Shown here piece by piece: positions 1 to 6,287 of a stretch of DNA of 10,442 bases (within the stretch, counting starts at the first letter, position 1; the number at the start of each line of letters is the position of its first letter). Below the pieces are notes generated by a model, which was not told the origin of the DNA, did not search any database, and saw nothing but the letters and a program-made list of their open reading frames with translations. Position numbers and translations under genes: made by a program. The stretch is taken from positions 1 to 10,442 of the forward strand of contig CAYJRW010000019.1 of NCBI GenBank assembly GCA_964372865.1, in the 5' to 3' direction. This stretch comes from CAYJRW01 sp964372865. GTDB taxonomy: Bacteria > Patescibacteriota > Minisyncoccia > Minisyncoccales > 2-12-FULL-40-12.

Positions 1-30
1 ACTTCACTTTACCCCCGGCGCCAAACAAAA

Positions 31-1119
31 ATGGACAAAAAAATGAAAGAGGTAATAACTGAGATTCTAAAAATATCTGTCAACGCGCCCTCAGGTCACA
101 ACTGTCAACCCTGGAGATTTATGGTAAAGGAAGATGACCTTTTTGTCTGGAATATTCCAGGTAAAGACAAGACCTTATTTAATTATCAACAGAGGGGGTC
201 ACTGATTGGTCAAGGAGCTTTGATTGAGAATATTGTTATTAGTGCTTGGGGAAAAGGATATCAAGCAAATGTAATTTTATTTCCTCAAGCAGAAGAACAA
301 GATTTAATAGCCCAGATAAATCTTGAAAAAAACAGTAGTGCTTACCCATATTGCCATCTTTTTCCATGTATCTCGGAGCGAGCCACCAACAGAAGGCCTT
401 ATAAGAAAATTCCTTTTAAGATGGAAGACGGCAGAAAGCTGGAAGAATTTTTTGAAGAAGTTAAGAAAGTAGGATTTGAAATTGTCTTGACCCAAGACGA
501 AAGAACAATTCATCAGGCAGCCAATGCGCTGAGTATGGCAGATAGGTTAGTTTTTGAAAATCCCTATATCCACAAAGCTTTGTTTGACAACGTCAACTGG
601 ACCTTAAAAGAAGAGCTAGAAAAACGAGAGGGCTTATACGTGGGCACTAAAGAACTATCTTTTTTGGAAAGAGTTATATTTAGATACTTTCTCAGCAAGT
701 GGAGCATGGTAAGCAGATTAAGCAAAATCAGGATATCAGAAAAAGCTGCCCAGAAAAGACAAAAACTTTACCAGCAATGTTCAGCCATCGGATTAATATT
801 AACTCCCAATGATACGCCGCAGAGTTTTGTGGAATCGGGCAGAATTCTACAGCGATTTTGGCTTTATATAACTTCTTTGGGTTTAAGTTTTCAGCCAATA
901 TCAGTGGGGCTTTTATATTTAGGGCAAAGATTGCAGAGAGAACTCGTCCCTGAATTTACTACCAAGCAGGCAGAATTAGTTAAAGATGCGTATCAAAACG
1001 TCACAGGTATTTTTAAAATATCGGGAAGCATCCCTGTTTTTAGCTTCAGATTAGGATATGCCAACCCTCCTTCGGCGGTTTCCATAAAAACCCTCCCGGA
1101 GATAGCTTACTATGATTGA
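31..1119 (+). CDS. Nitroreductase/Acg-like FMN-dependent oxidoreductase, possibly 5'-partial
   Basis: This is a 362-residue protein of the nitroreductase fold, closest in style to the Acg branch with two degenerate nitroreductase halves. The N-terminal signature APSGHNCQPWRF (residues 19-30) is the FMN-contact motif of the family. RATNRRPY (117-124) matches the conserved Arg/Thr/Arg segment of Acg-like proteins, and the C-terminus has FRLGYANPP (339-347). Such proteins bind FMN and are linked to NAD(P)H-dependent reduction or flavin sequestration; the substrate here is unknown. No signal peptide or clear membrane segment is seen, so it should be cytoplasmic. The ATG at 31 places the FMN motif at the usual distance from the start, but the frame is open to base 1, there is no Shine-Dalgarno site, and a second ATG lies at 43, so the start is uncertain. 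The last 8 bases overlap the kinase gene, which suggests co-transcription. A role in the pilus is not evident. Confidence 0.8.
   Translation: MDKKMKEVITEILKISVNAPSGHNCQPWRFMVKEDDLFVWNIPGKDKTLFNYQQRGSLIGQGALIENIVISAWGKGYQANVILFPQAEEQDLIAQINLEKNSSAYPYCHLFPCISERATNRRPYKKIPFKMEDGRKLEEFFEEVKKVGFEIVLTQDERTIHQAANALSMADRLVFENPYIHKALFDNVNWTLKEELEKREGLYVGTKELSFLERVIFRYFLSKWSMVSRLSKIRISEKAAQKRQKLYQQCSAIGLILTPNDTPQSFVESGRILQRFWLYITSLGLSFQPISVGLLYLGQRLQRELVPEFTTKQAELVKDAYQNVTGIFKISGSIPVFSFRLGYANPPSAVSIKTLPEIAYYD
1098..1101 (+). promoter_or_regulatory. Shine-Dalgarno-like GGAG before the kinase gene
   Basis: GGAG lies 10 bases upstream of the ATG at 1112, inside the end of the upstream gene. It is the only recognisable Shine-Dalgarno-like sequence at a sensible distance in front of any gene in the window, and its spacing is slightly long. 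It supports the start at 1112, together with the 8-base overlap that allows translational coupling. Confidence 0.4.
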
Positions 1120-2752
1120 TAATATTTTTACACCATTTTTATTTTTACAGAATCTGGATTTGCTAACCGTCGGTTTGACCGTAGCTGCCACCGTGGTTTT
1201 GGGATTCTCTGTTTATTTTTCAAATAAAAAGAGCATAACCAATAAAGTTTTTTTCGCTTTCGTTATCGTTACTGCTTTATGGGGGAGTATAAATTATGCT
1301 TTTTATAACATACCAGATGTTGATATCGCCTTTTGGTTTTTAAAGATGGTGTTATTCTTTGCCGCTTGGCAGGCATTTACCCTGTTTACTTTTTTCTATG
1401 TTTTTCCAAGCCCAGAAATAAATTTCCCGCATTGGTATAAATTTATTCTATTTCCCTTAGTCCTGTTAACCTCCGCACTTACCCTAACTCACTTAGTTCT
1501 CAAAGAGGTGTCGGCAGTGGCTGATAGTAGAATTACTGAAGCTGCCAACGGCCCTCTTATGCCTCTTTTTGGCGTCTTAGCGTCTTTCTTGGTGTTTACA
1601 GGTATATTCATCTTGCTAAAAAAGATGAGAAGAGTAGATAAACAAGAGAGAAAATCTTTTGGACTGATTCTTTTGGGAGTTCTAATTACCTTTACCCTAA
1701 TAATTATTTTTAACCTTATCCTTCCTACCTTAGCAGATGATACAAGGTTTGTGCCGTTTGGCGCTTTGTTCGTTTTTCCATTTATCACATTTACATCTTA
1801 CGCAATATTGAGATACAGACTTTTTAATATCAGGATAGCAGGAGTCGTCGTTCTAGTATTTTTGTTATCAATAGTTACTTTCTTTGAGGTGATTCTGGCG
1901 CGAGAGTTGGCGCTGATTATTTACAGGAGCTCTATTTTAGTTCTTATTCTTGCCTTTGGAGTGCTTTTGATTAGGGGGGTGATGCGAGAAGTGGAACAAA
2001 GAGAAAAGTTGGCTGATTTGAATAAGAAGTTGCAGGCGGCGTACGAAGAGGTGGACAGGTTGTCAAAAGCAAAATCAGAATTTATTTCCATTGCTTCACA
2101 TCAGTTGAGGACGCCACTTTCTGCAATAAAGGGATATATTTCAATGATTAGCGAGGGTACTTATGGTAAATTGCCTGAAAGAGCTAAAAGGCCTTTGGAA
2201 AATGTTTATCTATCAAATGAGCGGTTGATGAATTTGGTGAATAATCTTTTGGATATTTCAAGAATTGAAGCAGGCAGAATGGAGTTTGAGCCGCAAGAAA
2301 CGCAGGTTGAAGAAATTGTTGACAGCGTTGTTCAGGAATTGAAAATTACGGCAGAGCAAAAAAAACTTTATCTCCAGTGGGAAAAAACGAAAATTCCTTT
2401 GCCCAAGCTTTCTCTAGACAGAGACAAAATGAGGCAGGTATTTCTGAATCTTATAGATAACGCCATAAAATATACTCAGCAAGGAGGAATAACAATAGAA
2501 CTGAAAATTATAAACTCTAAACTACAAACTATTATTAGGGATACCGGCGAAGGCATGGCAAAAGATGATTTAACAAAAATCTTTGGGTCTTTTTCTCGGG
2601 GAACCACGGGAACTCAGCTGTCCGCGGAAGGGGCAGGCCTTGGTCTTTATATTGCCAGAAAGTTTGTGGAGATGCACAAAGGCAGAGTGTGGGCAGAATC
2701 AGAAGGCAAAAGCAAAGGGTCAACCTTCTATGTTGAACTGCCAATAAAATAA
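1112..2752 (+). CDS. Membrane sensor histidine kinase, 7TM-type sensor plus HisKA/HATPase
   Basis: This 546-residue protein should autophosphorylate on histidine and pass phosphate to a response regulator. Residues 12-233 hold about seven hydrophobic helices resembling the N-terminal 7TM module of histidine kinases. Then comes the junction RYRLFNIR (234-241) and two more helices (about 243-262 and 268-288). A short coiled coil (292-320) leads to the H-box SHQLRTPLSAIKGY, with phospho-acceptor His330. The catalytic domain has the N-box (Asn446, Asn450), the G1 box DTGEG (477-481) and the G2 box GAGLGL (507-512), so it looks active. No PAS, GAF or HAMP domain is visible, so the signal is probably sensed in or at the membrane. 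There is no response regulator in the window. It overlaps the nitroreductase-like gene by 8 bases and ends one base before pilC, suggesting a shared transcript and possible control of the pilus; the partner is unknown. Confidence 0.93.
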   Translation: MIDNIFTPFLFLQNLDLLTVGLTVAATVVLGFSVYFSNKKSITNKVFFAFVIVTALWGSINYAFYNIPDVDIAFWFLKMVLFFAAWQAFTLFTFFYVFPSPEINFPHWYKFILFPLVLLTSALTLTHLVLKEVSAVADSRITEAANGPLMPLFGVLASFLVFTGIFILLKKMRRVDKQERKSFGLILLGVLITFTLIIIFNLILPTLADDTRFVPFGALFVFPFITFTSYAILRYRLFNIRIAGVVVLVFLLSIVTFFEVILARELALIIYRSSILVLILAFGVLLIRGVMREVEQREKLADLNKKLQAAYEEVDRLSKAKSEFISIASHQLRTPLSAIKGYISMISEGTYGKLPERAKRPLENVYLSNERLMNLVNNLLDISRIEAGRMEFEPQETQVEEIVDSVVQELKITAEQKKLYLQWEKTKIPLPKLSLDRDKMRQVFLNLIDNAIKYTQQGGITIELKIINSKLQTIIRDTGEGMAKDDLTKIFGSFSRGTTGTQLSAEGAGLGLYIARKFVEMHKGRVWAESEGKSKGSTFYVELPIK

Positions 2753-2753
2753 G

Positions 2754-3995
2754 ATGGCTAAATATTTTTACACAGCAAGGACGCAAAGCGGAGATTTAAG
2801 GTCAGGGACAATGGAAGCCAAAGACACCCATGAATTGTCAAGGTCTTTGCGGCAAGAAGGATATCTTTTAGTTCAGGCCTCTTTGGAAGAAGGAGGCAAA
2901 AAAAGCCTCTTGTCTGCTTTTTCTGCTGGGTGGCAATATGCCTTGCCTGTATTTGGGAGAGTTGGGCTGAAAGAAAAAATGTTTTTTACCAGAAACTTGA
3001 AAGTAATGGTTGCTTCCGGCATATCTTTGCCCCGTGCGTTGAAAATTTTGGCAGGACAGACAAGGAGTAAAAAATTTAAGTCATCCCTCATAGATGTTTC
3101 AGAAGGAATAACCAAAGGAGAAAGTTTTTCTCAAGCCCTTTCCAGGCATTCAGATATTTTCCCGGAGCTTTTCCAGAATATGATAAAAGTTGGCGAGGAA
3201 GCAGGAACCTTAGAAGAGGTTTTAAGGGTTTTATCAGAGCAGATGGAAAAAGAACATGAGCTTAAGTCAAAAATTGTTGGAGCAGTGATTTACCCTGCGG
3301 TGATTGTTGCCGCTATGGTCGGCATCGGCATCTTGATGCTGGTGATGGTTGTTCCTCGTTTAGCTGAAACATTTAATGAACTGGGCGTTGAGCTGCCTGT
3401 CACCACACGTCTTGTAGTTGCCCTCGGAGTTTTTTTGTCTGAAAGGTGGTATCTTTTTTTGTTAATAATGATTGTCTTTTTGATTTTGTTGAGAATGGTT
3501 TTGAAATCAAGAATCGGACAACGCATCTCGGCTAATTTTTCCTTAAAAATTCCCGTTGTTTCAGGTCTTGTCAGAAAAACAAACTCTGCTTCTACGGCCA
3601 GAACACTAAGCTCTTTGATTGTAGCAGGCGTCCCCATTGTCAGGTCTCTGGAAATTATCTCTCACGCCCTGGGGAATATTTACTTTAGGGAAGCAATGGC
3701 CAAAGCAGCAGAAAAGGTCAGAAAGGGCGAAAAACTTTACCAGGCCTTAAAGCCATATCATAATCTTTACCCTCCTTTAGTTTTGGAAATGATTGAGATT
3801 GGTGAGGAAACAGGCGAGACATCGGGCATCTTGGCTAAATTAGCCGATTTTTACGAAGAAGAAGTGGCCAACGCCACTAAAAATTTATCAGCGGTGATTG
3901 AACCAGTATTGATGCTTTTTATCGGAGCAGTAGTCGGTTTTTTCGCCATCTCCATGATTCAGCCAATGTATTCAATGCTGCAGGCTATACAATGA
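2754..3995 (+). CDS. pilC: Type IV pilus inner-membrane platform protein PilC (GspF family)
   Basis: This 413-residue protein has the normal length and two-repeat plan of GspF/PilC. The cytoplasmic N-terminal region opens with YFYTARTQSGDLRSGTMEA. The first GspF domain spans about 73-200 with KVGEEAGTLEEVL (145-157). The second spans about 276-400 with the matching EIGEETGETSGIL (348-360) and KLADFYEEEV (362-371). Membrane helices are near 179-202, 233-250 and 380-402. PilC sits in the inner membrane, contacts the PilB/PilT motor and helps insert or remove pilin subunits at the base of the fibre. It starts one base after the kinase stop (TAAgATG) with no Shine-Dalgarno site, which fits translational coupling. 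It overlaps the next gene by 4 bases (ATGA). In many T4P clusters pilB and pilT lie just upstream; here the sensor kinase and a flavoprotein gene occupy that place. Confidence 0.96.
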   Translation: MAKYFYTARTQSGDLRSGTMEAKDTHELSRSLRQEGYLLVQASLEEGGKKSLLSAFSAGWQYALPVFGRVGLKEKMFFTRNLKVMVASGISLPRALKILAGQTRSKKFKSSLIDVSEGITKGESFSQALSRHSDIFPELFQNMIKVGEEAGTLEEVLRVLSEQMEKEHELKSKIVGAVIYPAVIVAAMVGIGILMLVMVVPRLAETFNELGVELPVTTRLVVALGVFLSERWYLFLLIMIVFLILLRMVLKSRIGQRISANFSLKIPVVSGLVRKTNSASTARTLSSLIVAGVPIVRSLEIISHALGNIYFREAMAKAAEKVRKGEKLYQALKPYHNLYPPLVLEMIEIGEETGETSGILAKLADFYEEEVANATKNLSAVIEPVLMLFIGAVVGFFAISMIQPMYSMLQAIQ

Positions 3996-5308
3996 AAAAT
4001 AACGCTTTTACACTGATTGATGTTTTGGTAGGCACGGCGCTAATGCTGATTGTTTTTTTGGGAATTTTTGGCGCCTATCAGCTGGGACTACGAGTCGTCG
4101 GACAAAGTAAAAGTAGAATTATAGCCACTTCCATTGCCAACGGCGAACTGGAAAAAATTAGAAATCTGCCCTATGAGTCAATCGGCGTTCAAGGTTCTTT
4201 CCCAGACGGCGTTTTGGTAGCCACAAGCACAATTGTCCAAAATAATATCACTTTCACAACAGAAAGGAGAGTTGATTATGTTATTGATTCGGCTGACGGC
4301 GTAGCATCGCCCGACGATGATTGCCCTAATGATTATAAAAAAGCGGAAATCAGGGTTTCAGCCTTGGGTAACTTTGCGGTTGATATCTTGATGGTAACCG
4401 ATATTTCTCCGGAAAATCTTGCCCAAGAATGCTCAGAGTCGGGCGGAATTCTTTCTGTTTCAGTATTTGATGCTTTGGGGGTAATGATCGCCTATCCTTT
4501 GATTGAAATAAAAAATCCCACCAACGATGAAACTTTGAAAACCGCTTCCCCGCTTGAAGGTACGCATTATTTTTCTCTGGCCACCTCAACTTATAAAGTT
4601 GTCGTTTCCAAATCTGCTTACAGTTCAGAAAGAACTTACGGGACAGGCCAAGTGACTACGCCGATAAATCCCCATCCAATAGTCTTGGAAGGTCAGCTTA
4701 CAGAAATTAGTTTTTCCATTGACAGAGTTAGTTCCTTAACCGTTGGAACCCGGGGCGCTCAGGGCTCAGGTTACCCGGTTATCCATAATGTCACCTTTAA
4801 TTTGCGAGGGGAAAAGCTTATTGGTTACGATGTTGGGGGAGCTCCAGTTTATAAATATTCTCAAAATCACACAACTAACGGCCCGGGCCAAGTAGCCGTC
4901 GCTAATTTAGAATGGGATTCTTATTATTTTTTAATCGTTGCACCTTCTTTGAGTTTAACTCAAATTGAATCGCCGCCTGGAGCCACCACCACTCAGCCGA
5001 TTGCTTTGGCGCCCAACACTAATTTGACCGCCCGATTAGTTTTAAGCGCCGAAAATTCCCTTTTGATTACTGTTCAAAATAGCGAAACTTTAGAGCCGGT
5101 GTTTTCCGCCTCTGTCAGATTATATAACACGGCTTTGGGATATGATGCCACCCAATATACAGATGAAGCGGGTCAAACCTACTTTATTCCTTTGGAAGAA
5201 GCGGTTTACAATTTAGAGGTTCAGGCCTCAGGCTATACGAGCGTCGCAGACCAAGTTTCAGTTTCCGGGGAAACCACCAGAGTAATCCAATTACAACAAA
5301 TAGAATAA
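3992..5308 (+). CDS. PilV-like minor pilin with long C-terminal beta-sandwich stalk
   Basis: This 438-residue protein starts with a prepilin signal: leader MKNNA, then FTLIDVLVG and a hydrophobic helix to about residue 30. Residues 45-140 resemble PilV/GspI-like heads of CPR pilins (ANGELEKIRNLPYESIG at 49-65, then a Tyr/Asp-rich strand region). From about 150 to the end it is beta-rich and reads as three carboxypeptidase-regulatory-like or PEGA/Cna-B-like modules: about 150-245, 247-350 and 353-438. The last is clearest, with TDEAGQTYFIPLEEAVYNLEV and ASGYTSVADQVSVSGETT. Such modules are typical of extracellular stalks and adhesins. Two cysteines (111, 147) could form a disulfide. Oddities are Ala instead of Gly before the cleavage site and Asp instead of Glu at mature position 5. 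It overlaps pilC by 4 bases and precedes the PilW-like gene by 4. A PilV-like tip or adhesin subunit is inferred from order and fold; module boundaries are approximate. Confidence 0.85.
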   Translation: MKNNAFTLIDVLVGTALMLIVFLGIFGAYQLGLRVVGQSKSRIIATSIANGELEKIRNLPYESIGVQGSFPDGVLVATSTIVQNNITFTTERRVDYVIDSADGVASPDDDCPNDYKKAEIRVSALGNFAVDILMVTDISPENLAQECSESGGILSVSVFDALGVMIAYPLIEIKNPTNDETLKTASPLEGTHYFSLATSTYKVVVSKSAYSSERTYGTGQVTTPINPHPIVLEGQLTEISFSIDRVSSLTVGTRGAQGSGYPVIHNVTFNLRGEKLIGYDVGGAPVYKYSQNHTTNGPGQVAVANLEWDSYYFLIVAPSLSLTQIESPPGATTTQPIALAPNTNLTARLVLSAENSLLITVQNSETLEPVFSASVRLYNTALGYDATQYTDEAGQTYFIPLEEAVYNLEVQASGYTSVADQVSVSGETTRVIQLQQIE

Positions 5309-5312
5309 ATCC

Positions 5313-6287
5313 ATGAAGGGGTTCACTTTAATTGAAACTTTAGTTGCCATTGGCATTTTCACCCTTATTATAATAGCTGTTGCTGGCTTTGTGGTAGCGG
5401 CTTACCGAACTTACGGTTATACCTGGGAGCAATCAATTGCCATTGACGAAGCCAGAAGAGGAATTGAAATAATGGTAAAAGAAATCAGAGAAATGAGAAC
5501 CGGAGAGGACGGTTCCTATCCTGTTGAGAAAGCTGAAGACAAAGAATTCGTCTTTTATTCAGACATTGACCAGGACGGAAAAACGGAGAGAGTAAGATAT
5601 TTTTTAGGAACAGTCAACTCGGGGAGTCAAATTGAAAAATGCCAGACATCTGTAAAGGGCGGAACTTGCAGCGTTGCGTTATCCAATTTTTTGCAAGGCA
5701 CACTGGTTTCTGCCAAAGTAAAAGTTTCCTCAGACGGAGATTTGGGTGCCAGCCAAGAATATGCCGAGATTTTTGCCGATGGAATAAAGCTTGGCGATAT
5801 TTGCAAAGGGGGCGGTTCTGGTTGTTCGGATTGCCCTGGAACCTGGCAGGGAACAACTATTTTTGATGTAACCAGTCAGGCAGGAGATGACTCAATTTCT
5901 TTTTTGGCCGATGCCACCACCCAGGTCGACCCTATCTGCCCCCATGCCATGAAATCACAATTTGAATTTTCCTGGACAGAAAATTTGGCAGGTCTGGCTC
6001 ACGAGCTTAGAAAAGGAGTAATAAAGCCAGCGATTGGTGCTGGCGGAAAAATTATATATCCCGCTGACCAGGAAGATATTACCGTGTTAACTTCCTATGT
6101 AAGAAATGCACCGCCTATTTTTGAATATTTTGACCAGGACGGCAATAAAATTGAATCATATCCAGCTCGCTTGATTGACACCGATTTAATGAAAGTTTAT
6201 TTGGTGGTCAATATTGACCCAAATCGCCCCCCCCAGGATTTTGAATTAGAATCCTATGTCCAACTCCGAAATCTCAAAATTGAATAA
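5313..6287 (+). CDS. PilW/PulJ-like minor pilin with nested cysteine-rich domain
   Basis: This 324-residue protein has a perfect prepilin site after a three-residue leader: MKG then FTLIETLVAIGIF, with Glu at mature position 5 and a helix to about residue 31. The pilin body includes DIDQDG (84-89), a calcium-loop-like motif, and RVRYFLG (93-99). The fold resumes with HELRKGVIKP (230-239), SYVRNAPPIFEYFDQDG (261-277) and ends with QLRNLK (317-322), a C-terminal pattern common in PilW-like proteins. Residues about 100-228 interrupt this plan and form an extra beta-rich domain. It contains all six cysteines of the protein (110, 119, 164, 171, 174, 209) and the stretch ADGIKLGDICKGGGSGCSDC. I do not recognise that domain; it looks like an extracellular beta-sandwich. 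It starts 4 bases after the PilV-like gene without a Shine-Dalgarno site and overlaps the next gene by 32 bases. It probably belongs to a pilus initiation or tip complex. Confidence 0.87.
   Translation: MKGFTLIETLVAIGIFTLIIIAVAGFVVAAYRTYGYTWEQSIAIDEARRGIEIMVKEIREMRTGEDGSYPVEKAEDKEFVFYSDIDQDGKTERVRYFLGTVNSGSQIEKCQTSVKGGTCSVALSNFLQGTLVSAKVKVSSDGDLGASQEYAEIFADGIKLGDICKGGGSGCSDCPGTWQGTTIFDVTSQAGDDSISFLADATTQVDPICPHAMKSQFEFSWTENLAGLAHELRKGVIKPAIGAGGKIIYPADQEDITVLTSYVRNAPPIFEYFDQDGNKIESYPARLIDTDLMKVYLVVNIDPNRPPQDFELESYVQLRNLKIE
6227..6234 (+). repeat. Homopolymeric C8 tract inside the PilW-like gene
   Basis: Eight consecutive C residues encode part of Arg-Pro-Pro-Gln (residues 305-308). Reading forward from the tract, loss of one base meets a TAG at 6247 and gain of one base meets a TGA at 6242. 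Either slip would therefore remove the last 17 or so residues, including the conserved QLRNLK end. The tract lies 22 bases before the start of the downstream gene. The present length gives the intact family-like C-terminus. Confidence 0.9.

Noticed and set aside
1489..1788. Antisense open frame of 99 residues inside the kinase gene
   Set aside because: It overlaps the conserved membrane region of the kinase on the other strand and shows no family features.
3290..3637. Antisense open frame of 115 residues inside pilC
   Set aside because: It lies fully within a well-supported PilC, has no recognisable motif and looks like a shadow of the membrane-helix codons.
5639..5866. Second + strand frame of 75 residues inside the PilW-like insertion, considered as evidence for a frameshift
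   Set aside because: The main frame is continuous and returns to typical PilW sequence; the alternative frame is rich in Arg, Cys and Trp and matches nothing.
6280..6282. TTG as the true start of the PilX-like gene
   Set aside because: It would cut the overlap to 8 bases but leave almost no polar residues before the membrane helix, unlike PilX-type proteins; it is kept only as an alternative.
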